A stretch of DNA of 64,000 nt, from contig JADJCA010000007.1 in the NCBI GenBank assembly GCA_016703425.1, forward strand, positions 186,001-250,000. The letters are read 5' to 3'. The position numbers and the translations under genes are program-made. The notes under the pieces were generated by a model. That model saw nothing but the letters and a program-made list of their open reading frames with translations, ran no database searches and had not been told where the DNA came from. This document shows positions 37,231 through 48,198 of this stretch, one piece after another (within the stretch, counting starts at the first letter, position 1; the number at the start of each line of letters is the position of its first letter). The DNA is from Myxococcales bacterium. Lineage in GTDB: Bacteria > Myxococcota_A > Polyangia > Polyangiales > Polyangiaceae.

Positions 37231-40080
37231 CTACTTCCGCGCGACCTTCGGCCGCGTGGTGGGCGCGTCGGGCGTCGCCATGGGGCTGCCCATCTTGCCA
37301 ACCATCTTGCGCGCCTCGGCGAGATCGGGGTGAAGCTCGAGCACCTCTTGCAGCACGCTCCGCGCCTCGGCGCGCTTGCCCAAGGTGTCCAAGACCCGCG
37401 CCAAGAAGAGCCGCGGCTCCGGTGAGCGCTCGCGCAGGGCCCACGCCTCCGTCGCGTGACGCGACTCGCGGTAGTCGCCGGCCGCGTAGGCCGCCGTGGC
37501 CCACTTCTTCATCGCTTGCGCGTCGCCGGGCTTCGCCTTCGCTTGCGCACGGGCCTCGGTCAGTCGCTTGAGGTCGAGCGCGCGGTTGTCGTGGGGGCGG
37601 CTCTCGGCCTTCTCCGCCTTCGCGCTCTTGGTGTCCGCCTTTTCCGCTTTGGACTCGGCCGAGCCCTTGGCTTCGGTCGCGGCGGCGACGGTCGGAACCG
37701 ACACGGTCGCCTCGTTCTCCGTCGGCGGGACCGCTTCGACGACGGGCGCGGCAGGCGCCTCGCCGGGCGCGACAGCAATCGCCGCAGGAGTCGCCGCCAC
37801 AGCGGCGTTGGTGACCGTGGTCTCGCCCGTCGGCATGTCCGCCGTCGCCGGAGGCACGTCGACGAAACGCGCCTCTACCGCGGGAGCCAGCTTGAGGCCG
37901 ACGTAGCCCGAACACGCGAGCGCGCAGACGATGGCGGCGCTCATCAGCTTGCTCCGACGTGGGCGCGGCGCGGGCTCCGGCACGACGAGCGACGCTTCGA
38001 GCGCTTCGCGCATCGCGGCGGCGTTCTCGAACCGATTCTCGGGCTTCTTCGCCAGGGCCGTCACGATGAGCGAGTCGAGCGCCTCGGGGATCGCGCGATG
38101 CGGCGCGCGAACGCGCGGCGGCTCGGGGATCTCGCGGAGGTGTTTGCCCATCACCACGACGTTCGACGGGCCGTCGAAGGGCGTCGTGCCGGTGACCAAC
38201 TCGTAGAGCACGCAGCCGAGCGCGTAGAGATCGCAACGGCCGTCGACGGGCTCGCCGGCGACCTGCTCGGGCGCCATGTACTCGGGTGTTCCGAAGATCG
38301 CGAAGCCGCGTTGCCGCTGCTCGTCGCCTTGCGCGGCGACGTCGGAGAGCGCCATGGCCACGCCGAAGTCGACGAGCTTGAGCCCGCCGGTCTTCAAGAG
38401 GAAGAGGTTGGCAGGCTTGAGATCGCGGTGCACGACGCCCGCCGAGTGGGCCGCTTCCAGCGCACGCGTCACCTCGATGGCGATGGCGACGGCCTCCCGC
38501 CAATCCATACCGCGAGCGGAGCGCAGGTATTGGTCGAGACTCTGCCCCTTCAGGAGTTCCATCGCCAAGAAGACGCGGCCGTCGAGGGCTCGCCCGAAAT
38601 CGTAGAGGACGCAGAGGTTCGGGTGCGACAGCCCCGCGATGGCGCGCGCCTCGCGACGAAACCGATCGACGGCGTCCTTGGCGGAGCCGTGCTCCGGCGA
38701 GAGCACCTTGAGTGCGACGGCACGCCCCAGCTCCACGTGTTCGGCCTCGTAGACGGCCCCGCTGGCGCCTTCGCCGATCTTCGAGAGGACTCGGTACGGC
38801 GTCCCCGCGAGCGGCGCGTCGTCGTTCATGGCGTCGGCCACTTTGGAGGCGACCTCGCTGCGCACTGGCGTGATGCGCTCCTTGATGAGCGGACGGGCTT
38901 CCTTGAGGAGGCGCGCGAACTCGGCGCGGCAACGCTGCGGCTCGTGCGCCCAAAGGGTCTTCATGAGCGAAGCGACACGACCACGCACGCCGCGCTCGCC
39001 GCCCTTGTTGGACTTCGCCTCCTGAAGAATGCGTCCAAGGTCCGCCGTGGCTCTCGACGCGCTCGGATAACGCCCGTCGGGATCGTTGGCGGTGAGCTTC
39101 TCGATGACTTCGTCGAGGAGTGCCGGTGCGCCGATTTCGGCGGCGATGGCCGGGACGCGGACCTTGCCGGCGGCTGCGTCCTCGAGGTGCTTCTGCGGAT
39201 CGCCGGTCAAGAAGCGGCGGCCCGCGCACAGCTCCCAGAGCATGATGCCGAGGGCGTAGACGTCGATGCGGCCATCGCCGACCTGCTGCCGCGCGACTTC
39301 CGGCGCGACGTAGCCCGGCTTCGCGAAGACGACGCCGGCCACCGTGTGGCAGCGCCGGTTGTGGCCGCGAGCGGTGCCAAAGTCGATGAGCTTCACCTCA
39401 CCGGCGTAGCCAATCATGACGTTCTGAGGACTGAGGTCGCGGTGCACGATGCCGAGCGGCGTTCCGTCGGAGCCAGCGCGCTCGTGAACGTGAGCCAGCG
39501 CCTGCGCCATCTCGATGCACATGGCCACGGCTTCGGGCCAGTTGATGCGGGCGCCGAGCTGGATGGCTCGTTGCCGCACGTCGGCGAGGGAGCGACCCTC
39601 GACGTACTCGACGACGACAAAGGGCTCGCCGCTCTCGTCGGTCGACGCCTCGATGACCTGCGCGATGCCCGGGTGATGAAGCTGCGATTGAACGCGGGCC
39701 TCGTCGAGGAAGCGCGCGAGGAACGAGCCGTCGTGGATGTGGTCGCGACGCACGGTCTTGACGATGACGGGCCGCTCCGCGCCCTCGATGCCGGTCGTGG
39801 CGGCGAGGTAGACGTCCCCCATTCCGCCGCGCGCGATGAGCTTGAGGAGCAGGAGCCGGCCGCCAAAGACCGACGGCACGGGGAACCCTTCGTCGGTCGC
39901 GGCGGAGAAGCCTCGTTTCGAGTCCGGCGCGGCCGGCACGGACGCCGCGGTGGCTGGCGCCGCCGCCTCCAGGGCGCCGTCGCTCGCCGCGCCCGTCGCG
40001 CTCGCCGCTTTCGCGTCGTCGATTGTGGGGCCTTGCTCATGGGTGAGCGACTCGCGCGCTTGGATGCTCTCCGAGACCAT
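37231..40080 (-). CDS. Membrane Ser/Thr protein kinase with two kinase domains and C-terminal TPRs
   Basis: A 949-residue Hanks-type kinase with two complete catalytic domains in tandem, a rare arrangement. Domain 1 (about 75-350): glycine loop IARGGMGDVYLA, Lys108, HRDLSPQN with Asp215, DFG at 233-235, APE at 259-261. Domain 2 (about 430-695): glycine loop IGEGASGAVYEA, Lys458, HRDLKPAN with Asp553, DFG at 571-573, and GTPEYMAPEQ. Both sets of residues look active. A transmembrane helix follows at 711-731, then an Ala/Thr/Glu-rich spacer, and helical TPR-like units at the C-terminus (ALRERSPEPRLFLARVLDTL, ARSVLQEVLELHPDLAEARK), which would lie outside the membrane. It is 74 bases downstream of the CpoB-like gene. 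Confidence 0.9.
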   Translation of the reverse strand: MVSESIQARESLTHEQGPTIDDAKAASATGAASDGALEAAAPATAASVPAAPDSKRGFSAATDEGFPVPSVFGGRLLLLKLIARGGMGDVYLAATTGIEGAERPVIVKTVRRDHIHDGSFLARFLDEARVQSQLHHPGIAQVIEASTDESGEPFVVVEYVEGRSLADVRQRAIQLGARINWPEAVAMCIEMAQALAHVHERAGSDGTPLGIVHRDLSPQNVMIGYAGEVKLIDFGTARGHNRRCHTVAGVVFAKPGYVAPEVARQQVGDGRIDVYALGIMLWELCAGRRFLTGDPQKHLEDAAAGKVRVPAIAAEIGAPALLDEVIEKLTANDPDGRYPSASRATADLGRILQEAKSNKGGERGVRGRVASLMKTLWAHEPQRCRAEFARLLKEARPLIKERITPVRSEVASKVADAMNDDAPLAGTPYRVLSKIGEGASGAVYEAEHVELGRAVALKVLSPEHGSAKDAVDRFRREARAIAGLSHPNLCVLYDFGRALDGRVFLAMELLKGQSLDQYLRSARGMDWREAVAIAIEVTRALEAAHSAGVVHRDLKPANLFLLKTGGLKLVDFGVAMALSDVAAQGDEQRQRGFAIFGTPEYMAPEQVAGEPVDGRCDLYALGCVLYELVTGTTPFDGPSNVVVMGKHLREIPEPPRVRAPHRAIPEALDSLIVTALAKKPENRFENAAAMREALEASLVVPEPAPRPRRSKLMSAAIVCALACSGYVGLKLAPAVEARFVDVPPATADMPTGETTVTNAAVAATPAAIAVAPGEAPAAPVVEAVPPTENEATVSVPTVAAATEAKGSAESKAEKADTKSAKAEKAESRPHDNRALDLKRLTEARAQAKAKPGDAQAMKKWATAAYAAGDYRESRHATEAWALRERSPEPRLFLARVLDTLGKRAEARSVLQEVLELHPDLAEARKMVGKMGSPMATPDAPTTRPKVARK

Positions 40081-40154
40081 GGGCCGACGCTACGGACGGC
40101 GCCGAAAACGGCCAACTTTAGCGCGGGGGTCGGCGGCCCATCGCCACGGCGTGC

Positions 40155-41012
40155 CTACCGCGCGTCGCAGGTACCGGCAGCCGGCTTGTCGAGCTCTTCG
40201 AGCTTCTTCTTGGCGAGGACGCCATCGGGCTGTTTCGCAAAGCGCGCCGCGGCGGCTTGGTACGCGAGGCGAGCGTTGGGGCAGTCCTTGAGGAGCAAAT
40301 ACGCCTCGCCCATGCCGAGCAGCGTCTTGCCAAGGACGTTCGACGGAGGTTGAAAACGGAGGACGCGGTTAAACTCGCCGAGCGCCGACGCGCCTCGTCC
40401 TTCTTTCACGTCGGCGTCGCCCATGAGGAAGAGGACGTCGTCGGCCTTCTCATCGTTGGGGTAGCGGTTCACGTATTCGCGCCCCAAGCTGCGGAGGAGG
40501 TTGAACTCCTTCTTGTCGTACGCCGCCTGAAGCGCCGCGTGGTGCGCCGTCTGCGATTCGGGAATGGCTACCGGCGGCGTCTTCGCGCCGTGCGCTTCCT
40601 GGTTCCGTTTGAGCTCGTCGAGGCGGGCGTTCTGCTCGGCGCGCGTCGTGGCGACCTCCTTCTTCACCTCGTCGACGGCGTGGCTGGTCTCGTCGAGCCG
40701 GCCGGCGATGGTGTTGAGGCGCGCGCGTTCCGTCATGAAGTCGGCGCCTCGGTCGGCGTTGGCCTTGAGCGCCTGATCGACGCGGGCGATGGCGCCCTCG
40801 ACGGTCCCCTTCAACCCTTCGACATCCTTCTTGAGGGCCGCCGTCGCTCGCTCTTCCTCGGCGATGCGCGCCGTCAGCGCCTCGTGGTCGCGCTGCATGG
40901 CGAACACGCCGCATCCGCCCAGAAGTGGCGCCCAGAGCGGAATCAGAAGCGCGAGCGGCGGAACGAGCGTGGAGCGCCGCGTGCTCGTGCGAAGGCGTGA
41001 CGGATTCCTCAT
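40155..41012 (-). CDS. CpoB/YbgF-like coiled-coil TPR lipoprotein
   Basis: A 285-residue predicted lipoprotein (lipobox LLGGC, Cys34). Residues 35-150 are a long coiled coil (LTARIAEEERATAALKKDVE, TTRAEQNARLDELKRNQEAH). Residues 160-275 are TPR units (LQAAYDKKEFNLLRSLGREY, DVLFLMGDADVKEGRGASAL, KTLLGMGEAYLLLKDCPNAR). This is the layout of CpoB/YbgF, which links outer-membrane constriction to cell-wall synthesis. No tol-pal genes are visible, so the name is by fold. It lies upstream of the dual kinase on the same strand and diverges from the MATE exporter, sharing about 100 bases of promoter region. Confidence 0.72.
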   Translation of the reverse strand: MRNPSRLRTSTRRSTLVPPLALLIPLWAPLLGGCGVFAMQRDHEALTARIAEEERATAALKKDVEGLKGTVEGAIARVDQALKANADRGADFMTERARLNTIAGRLDETSHAVDEVKKEVATTRAEQNARLDELKRNQEAHGAKTPPVAIPESQTAHHAALQAAYDKKEFNLLRSLGREYVNRYPNDEKADDVLFLMGDADVKEGRGASALGEFNRVLRFQPPSNVLGKTLLGMGEAYLLLKDCPNARLAYQAAAARFAKQPDGVLAKKKLEELDKPAAGTCDAR

Positions 41013-41116
41013 GCTCGCGCTTTATACCGCCGCGGGCGGGCCCGGAGCGAGCTTTCGCGGCCCCCTCGGCCTCCACCTTGTCAATCTGCGGTGGGCCGCG
41101 TAAACACCGAGGGTCG

Positions 41117-42526
41117 ATGGCGAGTCTCCCCAGCGGTTCCAAGGGTGCGGCGGCCGTCGATTTTTCGGCGAACCCCTACAAGACGATCTTGCGCCTCGCG
41201 GCGCCGACCATCGTGGCCATGCTCTCGCAGAGCGTCGTCAACGAGATCGACATCATCTTCTTTAGGATGCTCCCGGCGCCAGAGGACTCGAACGCCCAAG
41301 CGGCGCTGATGCCGTGCCTCATTCTCGTTTGGCTCTTTGGCGGCTCCATCAGCGCCATCAGCGTCGGGACGCAGGCGCTCACGGCGCGCCGCCTCGCCGA
41401 GGGCGATCACAAGGGCGCTGCCGCCGTGCTCACCAACGCGGCCCTCTTCTGCCTCATCGCCGCGCCCATCAGCACGGCCCTCGCGTACCTCGTCTTGCCG
41501 CACATCTTGGGTCGACAGCTCCCGCCCGACGCCCTCGGCATCGCCGTCGGCTACGCGCGCTGGCGCCTGCTCGGCATTTTCTCGATGGCGATGACCTTCG
41601 GCCTGAAGGGCTTCTTCGACGGCATCGGGCGCACGCACGTTCACTTCTGGGCGGCCGTCGTCATGAACGTCTTCAACGTGCTCTTTTGTTGGCTCTTCAT
41701 CTTCGGCAACCTCGGGGCTCCGCGCATGGGCGCCGCCGGGGCAGGTCTCGCCGCGTTCCTCTCCACGTGGATTGGCCTCTTCATCATGATCGGCTTCACG
41801 CTCGTGGCGCGCGACGAGTTCCCGATCCTTCGCGCGAGCGCCGTCTCGAAGACCCTCATGGCGAGCATCCTCAAGCTGTCGATCCCCGCGGCGCTCGCCA
41901 CTGCGGTCATGATGTTCGGCTTTCAGCGCTTCTTCGACATCGTCGGAAAGCTCGACAAGCTCGCCGTGGGTGGCACCGGCGAGGCCGTCAATGGCGCGGC
42001 GACGACGAACATCATCGGCGTCCTCAAGCTCACCTTCACGGCGTGCATCGCCTTCGGCACCTCAACGGCGACGCTCGTCGCCCAAGCGCTCGGCGCCAAA
42101 CGCCCGGCCGACGCCGAGCGGTTCGGTTGGGCGAGCGTTCGCCTCGGATTGGTCGTTTTCGGCGTGGTGGGACTCGCGGAGGGCGTGCTCTTCACGGGGA
42201 ACATCGTCGACTTCATCACCGACTCGCCGGCCGTTCGCGACGCGACCATGGTCCCCATGCGCATCATGGGCGTCGTCACGCCCATCTTGGCCGTGGGCAT
42301 GATCGTCAGCGAAGCCCTCTTCGGCGCCGGCAACCCAAAGTTCGTCGCCGTGGTGCAGTTCATCTTGATCTTCTTCGTGCTGCTGCCGCTCGCGTACCTC
42401 TTCGCCATCGTCTTCGCGCTAGGACTTGTCGGTATCTGGCTCGCCGCCTGCGTGTACGTCGCCCTCGCGGCGGTCGCGATGACGCTCAAGTGGAAGGGCG
42501 GCTCGTGGAAGACCATCGAGCTCTGA
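41117..42526 (+). CDS. MATE-family efflux transporter
   Basis: A 469-residue integral membrane protein with about twelve transmembrane helices, the usual size of the MATE family, which exports drugs or metabolites against Na+ or H+. Family landmarks: the opening ILRLAAPTIVAMLSQSVVNE, GTQALTARRLAEGDHKGAA in the first half, and its counterpart GTSTATLVAQALGAKRPADA in the second. The ATG at 41117 is preferred because the protein opens with the short cytoplasmic N-terminus usual in the family; the frame is open upstream. Substrate cannot be read from sequence. It is a single gene between the CpoB-like gene and the trypsin-fold pair. Confidence 0.9.
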   Translation: MASLPSGSKGAAAVDFSANPYKTILRLAAPTIVAMLSQSVVNEIDIIFFRMLPAPEDSNAQAALMPCLILVWLFGGSISAISVGTQALTARRLAEGDHKGAAAVLTNAALFCLIAAPISTALAYLVLPHILGRQLPPDALGIAVGYARWRLLGIFSMAMTFGLKGFFDGIGRTHVHFWAAVVMNVFNVLFCWLFIFGNLGAPRMGAAGAGLAAFLSTWIGLFIMIGFTLVARDEFPILRASAVSKTLMASILKLSIPAALATAVMMFGFQRFFDIVGKLDKLAVGGTGEAVNGAATTNIIGVLKLTFTACIAFGTSTATLVAQALGAKRPADAERFGWASVRLGLVVFGVVGLAEGVLFTGNIVDFITDSPAVRDATMVPMRIMGVVTPILAVGMIVSEALFGAGNPKFVAVVQFILIFFVLLPLAYLFAIVFALGLVGIWLAACVYVALAAVAMTLKWKGGSWKTIEL

Positions 42527-42709
42527 ACGGCGCGCGTCGAAGCGTGAGCCGCGGCTGACTGAAAAAGCCCTGTGCCCCGGATCCAACCCCGTCGTGGCCG
42601 ATCCAGCTAACGGAGCCAGCCTCCCAACCTCCGCCCCCTCGATTCTTCGAGAAAACGTCGCATTCGGGCGACACCCACATGTGGCACAGAGGATGCTCGA
42701 AGAGAGCGC

Positions 42710-44299
42710 ATGACTCTCCGCGCCCTCTCCCCTCTCGCCCTCCTCGCGCTCCTCGCAGGTCCCGTCGCGTGCAGCGCCGAGGCAGGCGATCCCGAAGCCG
42801 ACGACGAAGAATCCGCGATTATCGGCGGCCAGTCCTCCGGCAGCAGCGACGACGCGGTCGTCGCCATCTACCGACGCAACCAGCTCTACTGCACCGGCAC
42901 CCTCGTGGCGAAGAATGTCGTCGCCACGGCGCTGTACTGCGTGTCAGAGCGCGACGAAGCGGCCCGCACGGCGGTCCCCATGCTCGGCGATCGGGTCCGG
43001 CCCACGGAGCTCACGATTCGCATGGGCACGAAGCCGACGAGCAAGACGAGCGCGACGGTCTCGAAGGTCATCGTGACCGATCCGGTGAAGGCCGAGTCCG
43101 GCGTCACGGTGCCGATGACGTCCAACAACATCGCGTTCCTCTACGTCCAGCCGGTCGATCCGGCCTTCTCGAAGATCGTCCCGCGCCGCGTCGCGACGCG
43201 CTCCGTGGAGCAAGGCTCGACGGTCACGGTCATCGGCTACGGCGGCGCCAGCGAGCAAGTCGTCCGCGGCGGCACCCCGGAGCGCCTCCGCAAGGACGTC
43301 GAGGTCAAGCTCAGCGTGAAGGAGCGCGGCCAAGACGCCGAGGGCACGTTGGAGAACGGCCAAACGGTGACCTGGAAGAACAAGTCCCGCGAGTTCGTGA
43401 CCTCCACGGTCGCCTGCGGCGGTGACAACGGCGGCCCGGCCTTCGACAGCCAAGGCAGCCTCGTGGGCATCGTGTCCGCGGTCATCGGGAGCTGCGTCGA
43501 GGGTTCGCTCTCGGTCTTCACCGACGTCCCGTCTCACGCGGCCTTCGTGCAGAAGAGCATCAGCGAAGCCAAGACCATCGGTTGCTTGAACGACGACGAG
43601 TGCGGCAACGCCACGTCGGGTCAGGTCTGCGACGGCAAGACCAACCGCTGCATGCGCGGTTGCCGCGCCGGCGGAAACGGCTGCGCAAACGGAGCGACCT
43701 GCTCGGTGCAGGGCCGCACGTCGGGCGCGCAAGGCATCTGCCGCAGCACCAGCGGCGCGCAAGACGCGAGCGACCCGAGCTACGATCTGGGTGCGTACGT
43801 CCCGCCGGCTCTCCCCGGCATGACGTGCCCCGGCAATCCCTTGTGCCCGACGACGCCCGCGACGCGCGAGTGCCGCGTCGACGACGAGTGCCGCGGCGTC
43901 AACGGCTCCAAGCCGCGCGTCTGCGACATCCCTGCGGGCCGCTGCCTCGACGGGTGCCGCGTCGCGACGGCCGGCATGTGCGCCGTGGGCCAGGCCTGCG
44001 GGGCCTACGAAGAGGATCCGCTCATCGGCATCTGCCAGCTCGCGAAGCCCGCGGCGCCGCCGCCCGGCCCGCCCGCCTCGCCGCCGGTCCTCCAATCGGA
44101 GCCGCCCGTCGCGGCGCCCGCCGCGACCACCGAAGCGCCGGCCGTCACTGCCGCCGCGAAGAAGAAGAAGAGCGCCGCGAAGGCCGATGACGGCGGCTGC
44201 TCAGTGAGCGCCTCCTCAAACCGAAGCGCGTCCGCTTGGCTCACGCTCGCGGCACCGATGCTCGTCGCGCTGCTGCGCCGCCGTCGTCGCGCCGCCTGA
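42710..44299 (+). CDS. Trypsin-fold lipoprotein with all three catalytic residues replaced
   Basis: A 529-residue S1-family homologue: lipobox PVAC (Cys21), the activation-site sequence IIGG at 37-40, a chymotrypsin-fold domain to about residue 290, then cysteine-rich spacers and a MYXO-CTERM-like tail (small-residue/Cys motif, hydrophobic helix, RRRRR). The catalytic His is Tyr76 (VVATALYCVS), the Asp is Asn140 (SNNIAFLYV) and the Ser is Asn240 (GGDNGGPAF). It cannot be a serine protease by the normal mechanism. The fold and disulfide cysteines are kept, so a binding or scaffold role is likely. The tail resembles the myxobacterial sorting signal that is cut and replaced by a lipid anchor. 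Confidence 0.88.
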   Translation: MTLRALSPLALLALLAGPVACSAEAGDPEADDEESAIIGGQSSGSSDDAVVAIYRRNQLYCTGTLVAKNVVATALYCVSERDEAARTAVPMLGDRVRPTELTIRMGTKPTSKTSATVSKVIVTDPVKAESGVTVPMTSNNIAFLYVQPVDPAFSKIVPRRVATRSVEQGSTVTVIGYGGASEQVVRGGTPERLRKDVEVKLSVKERGQDAEGTLENGQTVTWKNKSREFVTSTVACGGDNGGPAFDSQGSLVGIVSAVIGSCVEGSLSVFTDVPSHAAFVQKSISEAKTIGCLNDDECGNATSGQVCDGKTNRCMRGCRAGGNGCANGATCSVQGRTSGAQGICRSTSGAQDASDPSYDLGAYVPPALPGMTCPGNPLCPTTPATRECRVDDECRGVNGSKPRVCDIPAGRCLDGCRVATAGMCAVGQACGAYEEDPLIGICQLAKPAAPPPGPPASPPVLQSEPPVAAPAATTEAPAVTAAAKKKKSAAKADDGGCSVSASSNRSASAWLTLAAPMLVALLRRRRRAA

Positions 44300-44682
44300 C
44301 ATCTGAAAGCCGCGACGGCGCGGACACGAGGCCCGGCTGCCCGGGCCTCGCGGTCATTTTGTGGATCGACGCGGCGGGTCGACGAGGCGATGTCGCCCAG
44401 CGAGACCTTGCTCGCGCGAACGATCCAATCGGCACGGGTCCCAACGCGCGCTCGTGCTGCGAAGCGCACCGAGGCGCCCCGCCGGACAAGTCGCCGAGCT
44501 GGCGACCGGCCGTCCTTAGGCGCTCGTGACCATTACGATTTTCGCTCCGGTCGAGGTGCCCATGGTCCAGCGGACTGGACCCCGTTTGCCCCAGTGCCGG
44601 CGAACGGCGTCCAGCCCGAGCGGGAATTTGCGCCACGGTAGGTACCTAGGGGTGGTCCGGCGATTGCAGCGACCACCTCGCC
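44300..44682. other. Intergenic region between the two trypsin-fold genes
   Basis: No gene recognised in these 383 bases. It holds the terminator at 44327-44360, a seven-base palindrome (GGTCCAG/CTGGACC at 44564-44581) and a short stem just before the next start (GGTGGTC pairing with GACCACC, about 44651-44677). The second gene therefore probably has its own promoter. Confidence 0.6.
44327..44360 (+). terminator. Rho-independent-like terminator after the first trypsin-fold gene
   Basis: CGAGGCCCG (44327-44335) pairs with CGGGCCTCG (44342-44350), followed by CGGTCATTTT ending at 44360. It lies 28 bases after the stop. Confidence 0.65.
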
Positions 44683-46296
44683 ATGCGCCTTCGCCTCCTT
44701 CTACCCATCCTTGCTGCGACCGCTTTTCCCCTCTCGACGGCCTGCTCGCAGGCAGCCAGTGAGGACGAAGGCACAGAAGATGAGCTCGTCGGCGGCGAAG
44801 CCTCGGGCGCGGAAGACGACAACGTCCTCTTGCTCGTCAAGGACGGCAAGCCCCTGTGCACCGCCACGCTGGTTGCGCCCAACGTGCTCGTCACGGCGCA
44901 CCACTGCCTCGGCATCGCTCGCAACGGGCGCGTCGCGACGACCTTCCAGCCCGGCGAGATCACGGTTCGCCTCGGCGGGACGCCGGGCGAGAAGGCAGCG
45001 GCCGTCGTCACGAAGATCTGGCGGCCGCAGGTGACCGAGCCGGCGGCGGCCGGAACGACGGGTGGCGCGGCGACCGGCGGCGCCGCCGGTGCCCCCGGTA
45101 CGACAGGCACCGGCACGACGCCGACGGAGCCCGCAGCGACGGAAGGCACGCGCATGGAGTCGGCCGACATCGCGGCCGTCCTCGTGCAGCCGCTCGACCC
45201 GGCGTTCGATCGCCTCCGCCCGCGGCGCGTCCGCGACCGCAGCATCTCCGAGACCGAGACAGTGCGCGTCGTGGGCTGGAACGCCAACGGTCCCGACGGC
45301 CGCATCGCGTCGCTCAAGCGCATGAAGCGCTCCGGCGTCGACGTCCTCGCCGACGCGACTCAAAAGACCAGGGTCGAGTCGCCCTCCGACAGTGCCATCA
45401 CCGTCACCAACAAGGCTCGCGAGTTCGTGACCGAAGCGGTCGCCTGCCAAGGCGACGACGGCGCACCGGCCTTCGACGATCAAGGCAACTTCGTCGGTCT
45501 CGTGGCTGCCGTTGCGGGCCCCTGCGCCGCCGGCTCCCTGTCGGTCTTCACCGACGTGGTCGCTCAGCGCAGCTTCATCACCGGCGTCATCGCAGAGATG
45601 CAGCGCCTCGAGTGCGCGACGGACGCGAAGTGCGCCACCGCGGGCCGCATCTGCGACGTGGCGACCTTCAAGTGCGCCGACGGCTGCCGCACCGGCAGCG
45701 TCACGTGCGCCACCGGCCAACGGTGCGCGGCGCCGAGCGAGACGGCGGGCGTGCCCGGCGTCTGCAGCACCGGAAGCCCAACCACGAGCTCCGCGGGCGG
45801 CGACGCCGGCACCGTCGTCACGCCCATCGGCGATGGCGGCGCATCGACCCCGGCTGCTGCATCATGCACCGATCAGAGCTGCGGCGGCACGACCTCCGCG
45901 CCCAAGGTCTGCAACGCAGCGAAGAAGGAGTGCGTCGCTGGCTGCCGCGTCGGCGCTTCACCCGGCATGTGCGCCACCGGCTTCGACTGCAAGGCTTCGG
46001 CCGAGGACCCGACCATCGGGTCCTGCCAAGCGAAGGCCATCACTGCGCCCGCCGCGCCGCAGCTCTCACCGCCGGCGCGGGCCTCTGAGCCCGCGGGCTC
46101 CGGTGGCGTCTCCACCGGCGAGGACGCGCCGACGTCATCGGCCGGCGCCGATGCGGGCGCCAAGGCCAAGAAGAAGGCGGCCGCGAAGGACGAAGGCGGC
46201 TGCGCCGTCGGTCATGTGGGCTCGAAGAGCGCGGCGGGGGGCTTTGCCCTCCTCGCCTTCGCCCTCGCGTGCATCCGTCGCCGCCGCGCGGCCTGA
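44683..46296 (+). CDS. Trypsin-fold lipoprotein with catalytic Ser replaced by Asp
   Basis: A 537-residue paralogue of the previous gene with the same order: lipobox STAC (Cys21), LVGG at the activation site, S1 fold, Cys-rich spacers, and a MYXO-CTERM-like end (EGGCAVG, hydrophobic helix, RRRRAA). Here the His is kept (LVTAHHCLG, His74) and so is the Asp (ESADIAAVLV, Asp162), but the nucleophile is Asp259 (QGDDGAPAF instead of GDSGGP). A Gly/Ala/Thr-rich insert at about 125-155 separates two strands of the first barrel. Loss of the nucleophile in both copies argues against random decay, since the frame and cysteines are maintained. It converges on thiC. Confidence 0.88.
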   Translation: MRLRLLLPILAATAFPLSTACSQAASEDEGTEDELVGGEASGAEDDNVLLLVKDGKPLCTATLVAPNVLVTAHHCLGIARNGRVATTFQPGEITVRLGGTPGEKAAAVVTKIWRPQVTEPAAAGTTGGAATGGAAGAPGTTGTGTTPTEPAATEGTRMESADIAAVLVQPLDPAFDRLRPRRVRDRSISETETVRVVGWNANGPDGRIASLKRMKRSGVDVLADATQKTRVESPSDSAITVTNKAREFVTEAVACQGDDGAPAFDDQGNFVGLVAAVAGPCAAGSLSVFTDVVAQRSFITGVIAEMQRLECATDAKCATAGRICDVATFKCADGCRTGSVTCATGQRCAAPSETAGVPGVCSTGSPTTSSAGGDAGTVVTPIGDGGASTPAAASCTDQSCGGTTSAPKVCNAAKKECVAGCRVGASPGMCATGFDCKASAEDPTIGSCQAKAITAPAAPQLSPPARASEPAGSGGVSTGEDAPTSSAGADAGAKAKKKAAAKDEGGCAVGHVGSKSAAGGFALLAFALACIRRRRAA

Positions 46297-46305
46297 TCCC
46301 GGGCC

Positions 46306-46332
46306 AAGCCGCTCCGAATCACGCTCAGCGGC

Positions 46333-46334
<2 letters not shown>
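46306..46334. terminator. Hairpin between the second trypsin-fold gene and thiC
   Basis: AAGCCGCT (46306-46313) pairs with AGCGGCTT (46327-46334) between two converging stop codons. It may serve both strands. No T run. Confidence 0.4.
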
Positions 46335-48138
<1,804 letters not shown>

Positions 48139-48198
48139 GCCGGTCAGTTAGGCCGGCGGGCCGGGTGCGGCAATGGAGATCGACGCCGCTAAAGCGCT

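Noticed and set aside
37456..40353. Open frame of about 965 codons antisense to the dual kinase
   Set aside because: Same reason. The kinase motifs on the other strand are complete.
44300..44682. Second insertion-sequence remnant
   Set aside because: Small palindromes occur but no transposase similarity in any frame and no paired inverted ends.
48139..48198. TPP riboswitch upstream of thiC
   Set aside because: The leader is only 60 bases and none of the conserved THI-box segments are visible.
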